Shown one piece after another: positions 43,535 through 52,699 of a stretch of DNA of 56,247 bases. The stretch is from Paracoccaceae bacterium. Its GTDB lineage: Bacteria > Pseudomonadota > Alphaproteobacteria > Rhodobacterales > Rhodobacteraceae. The stretch is from assembly GCA_016936395.1 (NCBI GenBank), contig JAFGXY010000030.1, forward strand, positions 1-56,247. Direction: 5' to 3'. Under the pieces are notes generated by a model. It worked only from the letters and a program-made list of their open reading frames with translations. It ran no database searches and was not told the DNA's origin. Every line of letters starts with the position of its first letter. Positions within the stretch are counted from its first letter, which is position 1. A program made the translations under genes and the position numbers.

Positions 43535-44407
43535 TTGCGCAACGAAGCACGCGAGATATCATATGCGACATCGGCCTCCAGCAAGGCGGGGGCGGTGCTG
43601 ATCCGGGCGATTGAGAATGTGACGGGGCGGCTGTCTCTGATCCGCCGCGCCGCAGGCTATGAAGAAGAGGTCGCGCGCGGCCGCAGTTTCTGGGATGTGG
43701 TGCCAGAACGCTATGGCCTGAGCCTGGATATCGTGGCGGGCAAGCTGGAAAACATTCCGGCCAACGGCCCTTTGGTGCTGATCGCCAACCACCCTTACGG
43801 CATCCTTGACGGGCTGATGATGGGCCATCTGCTGGATCGGGTGCGCGGCGATTTCCGCATTCTGGCCAATTCGGTGTTCAAACGGGCCGAGGCGTTGAAC
43901 CGTGTGGTGCTGCCGATCTCGTTTGACGACACGAAAGAGGCGGTGAAGCTGAACCTTGAGACCCGCGCCAAGGCCCTGAGCTATCTGAACGAGGGGGGCG
44001 CCATCGGGGTGTTTCCTGGCGGGACGGTGTCCACCAGCGCCAAACCGGTCTCGCGGCCGCTGGACCCAAGCTGGCGCAACTTCACCGCCAAGATGATCGC
44101 GAAATCTGACGCAACCGTGGTGCCGGTGTTTTTTGTCGGCCACAATTCGCGTCTGTTCCAGATCGCCAGCCACCTGCATGCCAATCTGCGGCTTGGGCTT
44201 TTGATCAAGGAGTTCCATTCCCGGATCGACGAACCGGTGCGTGTGGTGATCGGCGCGCCGATTGCCGCAGCGCAACTGGCGGCGTTGAAGGCCACCCCGA
44301 CGGCCATGATGGAAACTTTGCGCCGCGCCACATACGATCTTTCGCCACAGCCGATCCGCTCGTATGATCGCGGCTATGAGTTTGAGGCGAAATACAAGAC
44401 GCGCTGA
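43535..44407 (+). CDS. Lysophospholipid acyltransferase-family protein
   Basis: 290 residues of the PlsC-like superfamily. The acyltransferase motif is NHPYGILDG near 85-93, with five residues between His and Asp (H-x5-D) instead of the usual four; this spacing is seen in hemolysin-type (COG3176-like) acyltransferases. The second motif [10 protein letters not shown] is near 158. The start is a TTG at 43535 behind GGAAG; a stop codon at 43493 excludes longer forms and no nearby in-frame ATG exists. A lipid or N-acyl amino acid substrate is likely but not shown. Confidence 0.78.
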   Translation: MRNEAREISYATSASSKAGAVLIRAIENVTGRLSLIRRAAGYEEEVARGRSFWDVVPERYGLSLDIVAGKLENIPANGPLVLIANHPYGILDGLMMGHLLDRVRGDFRILANSVFKRAEALNRVVLPISFDDTKEAVKLNLETRAKALSYLNEGGAIGVFPGGTVSTSAKPVSRPLDPSWRNFTAKMIAKSDATVVPVFFVGHNSRLFQIASHLHANLRLGLLIKEFHSRIDEPVRVVIGAPIAAAQLAALKATPTAMMETLRRATYDLSPQPIRSYDRGYEFEAKYKTR

Positions 44408-44448
44408 CCGGGCCTTCCCCCGTAACAGGCGCAAGGGGTGGGGCAGGG

Positions 44449-45261
44449 ATGGCAGTCGGGGTTTTTGACAGCGGCATTGGCGGGCTGACGGTGCTGGACG
44501 CGATCACGCGCCGCTTGCCCGATCTGCCCTTGGTCTATCTGGGCGACAATGCCCATGCGCCTTACGGCGTGCGCACGCATGACGACATCTTCAACCTGAC
44601 CTGTGCGGCGGTCGAACGGTTGTGGGCCGAAGGCTGCGATCTGGTGATCCTGGCCTGCAACACCGCCAGTGCGGCGGCGTTGAAGCGGATGCAGGAAACC
44701 TGGTTGCCATCGGACAAGCGGGTGCTGGGCGTCTTCGTCCCGATGATCGAGGCGCTGACCGAACGAAATTGGGGCGACAACTCACCGCCGCGCGAGGTGG
44801 CGGTCAAGCATGTGGCGCTGTTTGCCACGCCTGCAACCGTGGCCAGCCGGGCGTTTCAGCGTGAGCTGGCTTACCGCGCCATCGGGGTGGATGTCGAGGC
44901 GCAGCCCTGCGGCGGCGTGGTCGATGCGATCGAGCAGGGCGACGAGGTTCTTGCCGAGGCGCTGGTGCGCAGCCATGTCGAGGCGCTTTTGCGCCGGATG
45001 CCGCGTCCGCAGGCGGCGGTGTTGGGTTGCACGCATTACCCGCTGATGGAAAGCACCTTTCAGGATGCCTTGGGCGACGGGGTCAAGGTTTACAGCCAGG
45101 CCAAACTGGTGGCCGAGTCGCTGGCCGACTATCTGACCCGGCGGCCCGAGATGCTGGGCGCGGGCACCGAGTCGAAGTTCCTGACCACGGGTGACCCCAA
45201 GGCCGTGTCGTCCAAGGCCACCCAGTTCCTGCGCCGCCGGATCACGTTCGAAGCTGCCTGA
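44449..45261 (+). CDS. murI: Glutamate racemase
   Basis: Makes D-glutamate for peptidoglycan. The 270-residue protein has both catalytic cysteines, Cys70 in [10 protein letters not shown] and Cys194 in [10 protein letters not shown], plus the N-terminal [11 protein letters not shown] and GDNAHAPYG segments. It stands 41 bases after the acyltransferase gene and 106 before ccmE on the same strand. Confidence 0.95.
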   Translation: MAVGVFDSGIGGLTVLDAITRRLPDLPLVYLGDNAHAPYGVRTHDDIFNLTCAAVERLWAEGCDLVILACNTASAAALKRMQETWLPSDKRVLGVFVPMIEALTERNWGDNSPPREVAVKHVALFATPATVASRAFQRELAYRAIGVDVEAQPCGGVVDAIEQGDEVLAEALVRSHVEALLRRMPRPQAAVLGCTHYPLMESTFQDALGDGVKVYSQAKLVAESLADYLTRRPEMLGAGTESKFLTTGDPKAVSSKATQFLRRRITFEAA

Positions 45262-45367
45262 CCGGGCTGGCTTTGGTCGATCACAACTGCGTCCTGCGGC
45301 ATCAGACCCCTCGACAAAACGCGGATTTCACCCCACATATTTGGTATCACAGCAAGGAGTCGATCAG

Positions 45368-45826
45368 ATGGCCGGAATGAAAGGGCTGAAAAAGCAACGC
45401 AGGGTTCAGATCATCGTGCTGGCCTTTGTGGCTTTGGGCGTCAGCACGGCGTTGATCGGCTATGCGATGAAAGACGGCATCAACTTTTTCCGCAGCCCGA
45501 CGCAGGTTGCCGAAGAACCGCCAAAGGCCGGCGAGGTGTTCCGCATTGGTGGTCTGGTGGTCGACGGCTCGCTGGTCCGTGGCGAGGGTGAGGTGATCAG
45601 TTTTGAGGTGACCGACACCAACCACACGGTTCCGGTGACCTATTCCGGCATCCTGCCCGACCTGTTTTCCGAAGGCACCGGCATGATCGGCACCGGCACC
45701 ATGCAGGGCGACAAGTTCGTCGCCACCGAGATCCTGGCAAAGCATGACGAAAGCTATATGCCCAAAGAGGTGATCGACGCGCTGAAGGAACAGGGCGTCT
45801 ATCAGGAATCGACACCCGGCAGCTAA
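45368..45826 (+). CDS. ccmE: Cytochrome c maturation haem chaperone CcmE
   Basis: 152-residue membrane-anchored periplasmic protein that carries haem covalently to the cytochrome c ligase. One N-terminal helix (about 13-33), an OB fold (FRIGGLVVDGSLVRGEG) and the haem-binding His126 in KHDESYMP with Tyr130 four residues on are visible. AAGGAG precedes the ATG at 45368. Other ccm genes are not in the window. A terminator immediately follows. Confidence 0.95.
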   Translation: MAGMKGLKKQRRVQIIVLAFVALGVSTALIGYAMKDGINFFRSPTQVAEEPPKAGEVFRIGGLVVDGSLVRGEGEVISFEVTDTNHTVPVTYSGILPDLFSEGTGMIGTGTMQGDKFVATEILAKHDESYMPKEVIDALKEQGVYQESTPGS

Positions 45827-45845
45827 AGCGCGCGCGGGCGCTTTT
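45825..45845 (+). terminator. Intrinsic terminator after ccmE
   Basis: AAAGCGC (45825-45831, starting inside the ccmE stop codon) pairs with GCGCTTT (45838-45844) around a six-base loop, with a four-T tail. It separates ccmE from the endolysin/holin pair. Confidence 0.65.
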
Positions 45846-45860
45846 GACCGCGTTAACCAC
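45844..45860 (+). promoter_or_regulatory. Candidate CtrA half-site upstream of endolysin/holin
   Basis: TTGACC (45844-45849), usable as a -35 element, is followed by TTAACCAC (45853-45860), seven of eight bases of the CtrA half-site. It lies about 50 bases before the endolysin start and right after the ccmE terminator, where a promoter for the cassette is expected. GTA lysis genes depend on CtrA in Rhodobacter capsulatus. Confidence 0.4.
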
Positions 45861-45910
45861 CTGCCGCCACGCTGTCCCCGGGGGGAGTGTTCGCACTTCG
45901 GGGAAATCCT

Positions 45911-46522
45911 ATGATACACACACGGCAGATTGCCGAAGACATTGTCGCCCGTGAGGGGGGCTTTGTGAACGATCCCGACGATCCGGGCGGGGCTACAAAC
46001 CACGGCGTCACCATCCACACCCTGCGCAGGCTGGGGCTGGATGTGACCGGCGATGCCCGGATCGACGTGGCCGATGTGCGGGCGCTGACCCGCGCGCAGG
46101 CGGTGGATGTCTATCTGGAGCATTACTTCACCCGCCCCGGCATTGGCGCCTTGCCCGAGGCCGTGCAGGCATCGGTGTTCGACATGTATGTGAATGCCGG
46201 TCTGAACGCGGTGAAGATCCTGCAACGGCTGGTCACCGACATGGGGTTTCCCTGTGACCCTGATGGCCAAATCGGGCCACAGACCATTCGCGCGGTGCAG
46301 GCCGCGTATGAGGCGGCACCCAACCATCTGGCCGATGCCTATGGCATCGCCTGGCGCAACTATTACTACGCGCTGGCCGATGCCCGCCCGCAAAGCCGCA
46401 AATTCGCCCGGCGTGCGGGTGGTGGCAAGGGCGGCTGGATCACCCGGGCCGAAAGCTTCATCAACCCGCGCTATCATCTGACCGATGCGCAACACAAGGC
46501 ACGGGTGGCAGCATGGGGGTGA
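45911..46522 (+). CDS. Holin-associated N-acetylmuramidase (GH108), GTA-type endolysin
   Basis: 203 residues. The GH108 signature is at the N-terminus: AREGGFVNDPDDPGGATNHG with catalytic Glu15; the C-terminal half (GQIGPQTIRAVQAA and following) is a peptidoglycan-binding segment. No signal peptide, so export depends on the holin encoded next. Such a pair, unlinked to the structural cluster, lyses Rhodobacter capsulatus cells to release gene transfer agents. The ATG at 45911 has GGGGAAA upstream. It overlaps the holin gene by ten bases. It could instead be a prophage relic, but no phage gene is near. Confidence 0.85.
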   Translation: MIHTRQIAEDIVAREGGFVNDPDDPGGATNHGVTIHTLRRLGLDVTGDARIDVADVRALTRAQAVDVYLEHYFTRPGIGALPEAVQASVFDMYVNAGLNAVKILQRLVTDMGFPCDPDGQIGPQTIRAVQAAYEAAPNHLADAYGIAWRNYYYALADARPQSRKFARRAGGGKGGWITRAESFINPRYHLTDAQHKARVAAWG

Positions 46523-46986
46523 TCGACAGCGTGTTGGGCGGGCCGGGGGCGGTGTCGGCGCTTGGCACCGCCGCCAAGGGCATGGCCGAGGTGTTTGTGC
46601 CAAGCGCCACCCGGCAGATGGAGCTTTCGGCCGAAGCGCAGATGGCCGCGTTGCGCCAGTTGGGCGAGGAATACGGCCATCCGTCAATGGGTTGGTTTGA
46701 CCGCGCGGTGAACGGGCTGAACCGCTTGCCACGGCCGTTGCTGGCCTTTGGCACGCTGGGGCTGTTTGTCTATGCGATGGTGGACCCCGTGTCGTTTGCG
46801 CAGCGCATGGTGGGCCTGAACGCGGTGCCAGAACCGTTGTGGTGGCTGCTGGGGGCGGTGGTCGCCTTCTATTTTGGCGCGCGTGAGACCTATTACTTTC
46901 GCAACCGCAACGTGACCACGCCGTTTGCCAAAGGGCCGGGGACCGAGCCCAATCCGGCGCTGGACGATTGGCGCGGGCGCGGCTGA
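46513..46986 (+). CDS. Holin-family protein (GTA-type)
   Basis: 157 residues with two hydrophobic helices, about 74-95 ([21 protein letters not shown]) and about 113-133 ([22 protein letters not shown]), and a charged N-terminus. It resembles the 3TM/GTA holin family that permeabilises the inner membrane for the partner muramidase. It starts inside the end of the endolysin gene. argS follows 58 bases downstream on the same strand. Confidence 0.8.
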   Translation: MGVIDSVLGGPGAVSALGTAAKGMAEVFVPSATRQMELSAEAQMAALRQLGEEYGHPSMGWFDRAVNGLNRLPRPLLAFGTLGLFVYAMVDPVSFAQRMVGLNAVPEPLWWLLGAVVAFYFGARETYYFRNRNVTTPFAKGPGTEPNPALDDWRGRG

Positions 46987-47044
46987 ACTTGACCTGACTT
47001 GCGCCCTCTGGCATGGCCTAGGGCGCAAGACAGGATTTGATCAG

Positions 47045-48787
47045 ATGAACCTCTTCGCCGATATCCGTGCCGCCGTTCTGGAGGCTTTGACCGCGTTGCA
47101 AGCGGCTGGAACGCTGCCCGAAGGCTTGGATTTTGCCGCCGTCGCGGTGGAACCGCCACGCGATGCGGCGCATGGCGATATGGCGACCAATGCGGCGATG
47201 GTGCTTGCCAAGCCCGCCGCGATGCAGCCCCGTGCGATTGCCGAGGCGCTTGCCGCCCGACTGGTGGCCGACCCGCGCATCATCGCCGCCGATGTGGCGG
47301 GGCCGGGGTTCCTGAACCTGCGGCTGGCGCCTGCGGTCTGGCAGGGCGTGGTCAAGGCAGCGTTGATGCAGGGCACCGATTTCGGCCGCGCCGATGTGGG
47401 GCAGGGCCAAAAGGTCAACATCGAGTTTGTCAGCGCCAACCCCACCGGCCCGATGCACGTGGGCCATGTGCGCGGGGCAGTGGTGGGCGATGCCCTGGCC
47501 AACCTTCTGGCCTTTGCCGGATGGGACGTGACGCGCGAATATTACATCAACGACGGCGGCGCGCAGGTCGATGTGCTGGCGCGGTCCGCCTATGAACGCT
47601 ACCGTGAGGCGCACGGGCTTGAGCCGGAGATTCGCGAAGGGTTGTATCCCGGCGACTATCTGATCCCGGTGGGCGAGGCGCTGAAGGCCAAATACGGCGA
47701 CAGCCTGCTGGACAAGGGCGAGCAGTTCTGGCTGGCCGATGTGCGCGAATTTGCCACCCAGATGATGATGCAGATGATCCGCGACGATCTGGCGGCGCTT
47801 GGCGTCTCGATGGACATCTATTCATCGGAAAAGGCGCTCTATGGCACCGGCAAGATCGAAGCCGCGATCAATACCCTGCGCGATATGGGCCTGATCTATG
47901 AAGGCGTGCTGGAAGCGCCCAAGGGCAAGCAGTTGGAAGACTGGGAAGAGCGTGAACAGACCTTGTTCCGCAGCACCGCGCATGGCGATGATGTGGACCG
48001 TCCGGTCATGAAATCCGATGGCTCTTGGACCTATTTCGCCCCCGACATCGCCTATCACTTTGACAAGGTGCAGCGCGGCTATGACCAGTTGATCGACATT
48101 TTCGGGGCCGATCATGGCGGCTATGTCAAGCGGATGAAGGCGGCGGTGTCGGCGCTTTCGGGGGGCCGTGTGCCGCTGGACATCAAGCTGATCCAGCTGG
48201 TCAAGCTGTGGAAGAACGGCGAGCCGTTCAAGATGAGCAAGCGGGCAGGCACGTTTGTTACCCTGCGCGATGTGGTGGAAATGGCGGGGGCCGATGTGAC
48301 CCGGTTCATCATGCTGACGCGCAAGAACGACGTGGCGCTGGATTTCGATTTCGCCAAGGTGCTGGAGCAGTCGAAAGACAACCCGGTGTTCTACGTGCAA
48401 TATGCCAATGCAAGGGTGAACAGCATCCTGCGCAAGGCTGTTGAAGCCGGGATGGACGTGTCGGATGCGGCACTGTCTGCGGCAGACCTGACCAAGCTGG
48501 ATCATCCTGCCGAGATCGAGGTGGCCAAGAAGATCGCCGAATGGCCGCGTCTGGTGGAAATCGCCGCGCGCGGGAACGAACCGCACCGCGTGGCATTCTA
48601 CCTCTATGAACTGGCGTCCGACCTGCATGGGCTGTGGAACCGGGGCAATGACGAGCCATCCTTGCGCTTCTTGCAGGACGATACCGCCACATCGCAGGCG
48701 AAAATCGCCCTTGCACGGGCGGTGGGCGTTGTCATTTGCGCAGGTCTTGGTATCTTGGGCGTCACACCGGTCGAGGAAATGCGCTGA
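47045..48787 (+). CDS. argS: Arginyl-tRNA synthetase
   Basis: Class I aminoacyl-tRNA synthetase, 580 residues. The N-terminal tRNA-binding domain is followed by the HIGH-type motif ([12 protein letters not shown], near 130-141), the ATP-site KMSKR at 396-400 (FKMSKRAG), and the C-terminal DALR anticodon-binding region. The ATG at 47045 fits the family N-terminus ([15 protein letters not shown]). A pair of competing hairpins lies just downstream. Confidence 0.97.
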   Translation: MNLFADIRAAVLEALTALQAAGTLPEGLDFAAVAVEPPRDAAHGDMATNAAMVLAKPAAMQPRAIAEALAARLVADPRIIAADVAGPGFLNLRLAPAVWQGVVKAALMQGTDFGRADVGQGQKVNIEFVSANPTGPMHVGHVRGAVVGDALANLLAFAGWDVTREYYINDGGAQVDVLARSAYERYREAHGLEPEIREGLYPGDYLIPVGEALKAKYGDSLLDKGEQFWLADVREFATQMMMQMIRDDLAALGVSMDIYSSEKALYGTGKIEAAINTLRDMGLIYEGVLEAPKGKQLEDWEEREQTLFRSTAHGDDVDRPVMKSDGSWTYFAPDIAYHFDKVQRGYDQLIDIFGADHGGYVKRMKAAVSALSGGRVPLDIKLIQLVKLWKNGEPFKMSKRAGTFVTLRDVVEMAGADVTRFIMLTRKNDVALDFDFAKVLEQSKDNPVFYVQYANARVNSILRKAVEAGMDVSDAALSAADLTKLDHPAEIEVAKKIAEWPRLVEIAARGNEPHRVAFYLYELASDLHGLWNRGNDEPSLRFLQDDTATSQAKIALARAVGVVICAGLGILGVTPVEEMR

Positions 48788-48794
48788 TCAACGG

Positions 48795-48840
48795 CGCCCC
48801 GCCGGTGTGAAACAGGCAAAAGGCGGGGCGTGAACCCGCC
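48795..48840 (+). other. Overlapping, mutually exclusive hairpins between argS and SPOR gene
   Basis: CGCCCCGCC (48795-48803) pairs with GGCGGGGCG (48822-48830), a nine-base perfect stem. GGCGGG inside the right arm (48822-48827) can instead pair with CCCGCC (48835-48840). The two structures cannot form together. Neither is followed by a T run, so attenuation is only a possibility. Confidence 0.4.
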
Positions 48841-48855
48841 TGATCGGGGCAGAGC

Positions 48856-49869
48856 ATGGCGGAAATCGATTTGGAGGGCTATGGGGCATCGCCCCTTGGG
48901 TCAGGCGGACAGGTTCAGACACTGGTTCAGACGGCCGGGGCGGTGTGCTCGCTGGCGTTGATCGTGGGCGTCGGCCTGTGGGGATATCGGCTGGCAGTGC
49001 GCGATGTGTCGGGTGTTCCGGTCATCCGCGCGGTCGAAGGGCCGGTGCGGGTGGCACCGTCGAACCCCGGCGGCGATGTGGCCGACCATCAGGGCATGGC
49101 GGTCAACACCATCGCTGCCGTCGGTGGGGCGGCGGCGCTGCCACCTGAAATCGTGCTGGCCCCGGAACCGCTTGACCTGACCGCGGAAGATGCGCCCGGC
49201 CTTGGCTTGGAAGGGGCGGGGGGGATTGCGGCACTTGCGTTGCCGGACCCGGCGGTGGTGCCCGTCCCCGCGATCGAAGCGGCACTGGCCGCTGTCGTGG
49301 CGGACGCTGATCCAGCCATCACGCCCGCAAGTGACGTGTCCCGCCCGATCTTGCCGTCGGACATTCCGGCCGCCAATGATGCCGTGGCCCGCGCCTTGGC
49401 CGAGGCCTTGTCGCAAGATGTATTGCCCTTGGAACCCATGGCCGAGGCGCTGGCCGAGCCCGTCATGAACCTGCCCAACGGCGGGCTTGCCACATCGCCC
49501 CGGCCGCTGGCGCGACCGGCAGCGTTGCGCGCCGATCTTGCGCCCGCCATTACCGGTGTCGTCAACGTCAGTGCAAGCCTGCCTTTGAACAATGAAATTG
49601 ACGCCTCCACCTTGCCGATCGGCACCCGCCTTGTGCAACTGGGGGCGTTTGACAGCCCCGAGCTTGCGCGCGACGAATGGGCTCGGCTGAGCGCCAGTTT
49701 CGGTGATCTGCTCAGTGGCAAGTCGGTGGTGATCCAGTCCGCGCAATCGGGCGGCCGCACCTTCTATCGGCTGCGCGCGCATGGTTTTGACGGCGAGGAT
49801 GATGCCCGCCGCTTTTGCACAGCACTTTTGGCCGAAGATGCGGCCTGCATCCCGGTCGCGCATCGATGA
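48856..49869 (+). CDS. SPOR-domain membrane protein
   Basis: 337 residues: one membrane helix near 25-47 (QTAGAVCSLALIVGVGLWGYRL), a long Ala/Pro/Val-rich periplasmic region, and a C-terminal SPOR domain from about 255 (RLVQLGAFDSPELARDEWARL; FYRLRAHGF...EDDARRFCTAL). SPOR binds denuded glycan strands at the division site. It overlaps nagZ by four bases (ATGA); the order SPOR-nagZ-scpA-scpB suggests one transcript. Confidence 0.88.
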   Translation: MAEIDLEGYGASPLGSGGQVQTLVQTAGAVCSLALIVGVGLWGYRLAVRDVSGVPVIRAVEGPVRVAPSNPGGDVADHQGMAVNTIAAVGGAAALPPEIVLAPEPLDLTAEDAPGLGLEGAGGIAALALPDPAVVPVPAIEAALAAVVADADPAITPASDVSRPILPSDIPAANDAVARALAEALSQDVLPLEPMAEALAEPVMNLPNGGLATSPRPLARPAALRADLAPAITGVVNVSASLPLNNEIDASTLPIGTRLVQLGAFDSPELARDEWARLSASFGDLLSGKSVVIQSAQSGGRTFYRLRAHGFDGEDDARRFCTALLAEDAACIPVAHR

Positions 49870-50870
49870 CAGGCTGTCTGGCCGCAATCTTCGGCTGCGC
49901 GGGTCCCGAGTTGTTGCCGCAAGAGGCCGCATTCTTTCGTGAGTGCGATCCATTCGGGTTCATCCTGTTCGCGCGCAACGTCGAAACCCCGGTGCAACTG
50001 CGGCGTCTGACGGGTGCCTTGCGCGATGCGGTGGGGCGCGATGCGCCGATATTGATCGATCAGGAAGGCGGGCGGGTGCAGCGCCTTGGCCCGCCGCACT
50101 GGCGCGACTGGGCCCCGCCGCTGGACACCGTTTCCCAAGCCCGCGATCCGGCGCGCGCGATGTGGATACGCGCGCGGCTGATCGCACATGAATTGCGCGG
50201 TATCGGCGTGGATGCCAATTGCGCGCCCTGTGCCGATATCGCAGGCGACGCCACGCATCCGTTTCTGAAGAACCGCTGTTATGGCACTGATCCGGCGTCA
50301 GTAACCAAAATTTCCGGGGCCGTCGCCGAGGGCCTTATGGCAGGCGGTGTGCTGCCGGTGATCAAGCACTTGCCCGGTCATGGCCGCGCCAATGCCGACA
50401 CCCATCACGACCTGCCGACCGTCACCGCGTCGCGCGCGGACCTGACAGAGACCGATTTCGCGCCGTTCCGCGCGCTCAATCACCTGCCGATGGCGATGAC
50501 CGCCCATGTCGTCTTTTCCGCCTATGACGATCTGCCCGCAACCCAAAGCCCGAGGATGATCCGGGCCATCCGGGAGGAGATCGGGTTTCACGGCCTGCTG
50601 ATGACCGATGATCTGAACATGCAGGCCTTGCGCGGCAGCCTCGCCCAGCGGGCGGCGGCGGCGATTGCGGCGGGCTGCGATATCGCTTTGCATTGCAAGG
50701 GCGATCTGGCCGAAATGCAGGCGGTGGCCGGGGCTTGTGGGAACCAGTCACCCGCCACCGCCCTGCGCGCCAAAGCCGCGCTTGCCGCCCGCCACGCCCC
50801 CGACCCCGTTGACATCGCCGCCCTTGAAGCCGAGTTTCGGGGCCTGATGTCCGGGGATGCGCATGCCTGA
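49866..50870 (+). CDS. nagZ: Beta-N-acetylhexosaminidase (NagZ)
   Basis: GH3 enzyme that trims GlcNAc from anhydro-muropeptides in peptidoglycan recycling. 334 residues with DQEGGRVQR near 60, the KHLPGHGRANADTHHDLP loop from Lys167 with the catalytic His-Asp pair, and the nucleophile region TDDLNM at Asp248. Cytoplasmic, with no signal. It overlaps the SPOR gene by four bases and scpA by fourteen. Confidence 0.94.
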   Translation: MTGCLAAIFGCAGPELLPQEAAFFRECDPFGFILFARNVETPVQLRRLTGALRDAVGRDAPILIDQEGGRVQRLGPPHWRDWAPPLDTVSQARDPARAMWIRARLIAHELRGIGVDANCAPCADIAGDATHPFLKNRCYGTDPASVTKISGAVAEGLMAGGVLPVIKHLPGHGRANADTHHDLPTVTASRADLTETDFAPFRALNHLPMAMTAHVVFSAYDDLPATQSPRMIRAIREEIGFHGLLMTDDLNMQALRGSLAQRAAAAIAAGCDIALHCKGDLAEMQAVAGACGNQSPATALRAKAALAARHAPDPVDIAALEAEFRGLMSGDAHA

Positions 50871-51669
50871 CCCTGTTGCCGACGATTGGGGCGATGCCCG
50901 CCTTGCCGATCGACTTGACCCGGCCGACCGGATGGCGGCCGAGGCATTGATTGTTGATGTCGATGGTTTTGAAGGCCCGCTTGACCTGTTGCTGACGCTG
51001 TCGCGCACACAAAAGGTGGATCTGCGCCGGATTCCGGTGTTGCAACTGGCCGAGCAATACCTTGGCTTTGTGGGCCGGGTGCAGGCGCTGCGGATCGAAC
51101 TGGCCGCCGATTATCTGGTGATGGCGGCCTGGCTTGCCTATCTGAAATCGCGCCTGCTGCTGCCGCCCGACGCCCGCGACGACGGGCCAAGCGCCGAGGA
51201 TATGGCCGCGCATCTGGCCTATCAGCTGGAACGTCTGGCTGCCATGCGAGAGGCGGCGGCGCGGCTGATGGCGCGTGACCAGTTGGGCCGCGATTTCTTT
51301 GCCCGCGGCCTGCCCGAAGACATCAGCCATCACCGCCAGGTCACCTATCAGGCCAGCTTGCTGGACCTGATGCGCGCCTATGCCCGCATCCGCACCAAGG
51401 ATGAGTTCCGGCCTTTCGTGATGGACCGTGACCATGTGTTCACAATGGAGCAGGCGCTGGATCGGATGCGCGGCCTGATCGGCTTTGTCGGGGAGTGGTC
51501 GGATCTGACCAGCTTTCTGCCCGAAGGCTGGGAAGTGCACCCGATGCGCCGAAGGTCTGCCACCGCGGCGCATTTTGCCGCCGTGCTGGAAATGGCCAAG
51601 CGCGGCCAGGTCGAGGTCCGGCAGGGAACCAGCTTTGCGCCGATCCAGATCCGGCGGAAAGAGCCATGA
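50857..51669 (+). CDS. scpA: Segregation and condensation protein ScpA
   Basis: Kleisin subunit of the bacterial SMC condensin. 270 residues with the N-terminal SMC-binding segment (DVDGFEGPLDLLLTLSRTQKVDLRRIPVLQLAEQYL) and the winged-helix C-terminus (FAAVLEMAKRGQVEVRQGTSFAPI). Two in-frame ATGs are possible, 50857 and 50863; the latter has GGGG six bases upstream. It overlaps nagZ upstream and scpB downstream by four bases. Confidence 0.94.
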   Translation: MRMPDPVADDWGDARLADRLDPADRMAAEALIVDVDGFEGPLDLLLTLSRTQKVDLRRIPVLQLAEQYLGFVGRVQALRIELAADYLVMAAWLAYLKSRLLLPPDARDDGPSAEDMAAHLAYQLERLAAMREAAARLMARDQLGRDFFARGLPEDISHHRQVTYQASLLDLMRAYARIRTKDEFRPFVMDRDHVFTMEQALDRMRGLIGFVGEWSDLTSFLPEGWEVHPMRRRSATAAHFAAVLEMAKRGQVEVRQGTSFAPIQIRRKEP

Positions 51670-52307
51670 CCGACCCGATCGAGATCAGCCTGTTCGAAGC
51701 ACCCCCCATGGGCGAACAAGAGCGCATGGTTGAAGCGATCCTGTTTGCCAGTGCCGATCCGGTGACGGTGGCCGAACTGGTCGCCCGGATGCCGCATGGC
51801 TGCGATCCGGCCGAGGCCTTGGTGCGGGTCCGCAAACGCTATGACGGGCGCGGGGTGCAGCTGGTGCGGGTGGGCGACGCCTACGCCATGCGCACAGCGC
51901 CCGATCTGGGCCATCTGATGCGCAAGGAAACCGTCGAGCAGCGCAAACTGTCGCGCGCGGCGATCGAGACGCTGGCCATCGTCGCCTATCATCAGCCGGT
52001 GACACGGGCCGAGATCGAAGAAATCCGCGGCGTGGCGGTCAGCCGTGGCACGATTGACCAGTTGATGGAACTGGACTGGATCCGGTTGGGTCGCAGGCGG
52101 ATGACACCGGGCCGCCCGGTGACCTTTGTGGTGACCGAGCATTTTCTGGACCATTTCGGGCTGGAATCGGCCCGTGATCTGCCCGGTATCAAGGAATTGC
52201 GCGCCGCGGGGTTGCTGGACAACCGGCCCTTGCCGGGCATGGCGCAAAAAGCCGACGACGATGAGGATGAGGCCACCTCTGGCCAGAGCGAGCTTTTCGA
52301 GGATTGA
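51666..52307 (+). CDS. scpB: Segregation and condensation protein ScpB
   Basis: Winged-helix partner of ScpA and SMC. 213 residues with MVEAILFASADPVTVAEL near 21-38, SRAAIETLAIVAYHQPVTRAEIEEIRGV near 100-125 and GRPVTFVVTEHFLDHFGL near 155-172, all typical. The C-terminus is acidic (DDDEDEATSG). Translationally coupled to scpA. Confidence 0.94.
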   Translation: MTDPIEISLFEAPPMGEQERMVEAILFASADPVTVAELVARMPHGCDPAEALVRVRKRYDGRGVQLVRVGDAYAMRTAPDLGHLMRKETVEQRKLSRAAIETLAIVAYHQPVTRAEIEEIRGVAVSRGTIDQLMELDWIRLGRRRMTPGRPVTFVVTEHFLDHFGLESARDLPGIKELRAAGLLDNRPLPGMAQKADDDEDEATSGQSELFED

Positions 52308-52308
52308 G

Positions 52309-52521
52309 ATGAACCTGAACCAGATCGTGAACATGGTGACCCGGATTTTCATCCGCAAAGGGGTGAATTGGGGCATCAAGAAAGCCGGTGATGCGGTGGT
52401 GCGTCCCGACAAATCGCCCACGCTGCGCACGCCCGCGCAGGGCGCACAGGCGCAGCAGGCCCGCGACATCGCCAAACGTGCCCGCAAGGCCGCACAACTC
52501 ACCCGCCGGATCGGGCGCTGA
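52309..52521 (+). CDS. Small basic protein after scpB, unknown function
   Basis: 70 residues, begins one base after the scpB stop (MNLNQIVNMVTRIFIRKGVNWGIKKAGDAVVR). The first half is amphipathic/hydrophobic and the second half is basic and Ala/Gln-rich (QARDIAKRARKAAQLTRRIGR). No domain recognised. Close coupling to scpB argues that it is real. Confidence 0.65.
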   Translation: MNLNQIVNMVTRIFIRKGVNWGIKKAGDAVVRPDKSPTLRTPAQGAQAQQARDIAKRARKAAQLTRRIGR

Positions 52522-52633
52522 CCGTCACCCGATTGTCACTTTGTTGTGCGATGCCCATCTGGGCGCGGGCGCTGGCTTTCCACTTGGGATAGGGGACTTG
52601 CCAGCCGCGTTCCGCCAGATATAGTTCGGGCAT
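52499..52633 (-). CDS. Possible 44-residue protein, antisense overlap
   Basis: MPELYLAERGWQVPYPKWKA then a short polar tail. GAGGAGA lies about nine bases before the ATG at 52633, and it fills the gap between the 70-aa gene and the HNH gene, overlapping the former by 23 bases on the other strand. Composition is protein-like, but evidence is thin. Confidence 0.35.
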   Translation of the reverse strand: MPELYLAERGWQVPYPKWKASARAQMGIAQQSDNRVTVSARSGG

Positions 52634-52699
52634 CGGGGCGGGTCTCCTCGCCACGATGCCTCTCGCGGGCAACGGGACAGGGGTGAGGTCAAAGCTTCG

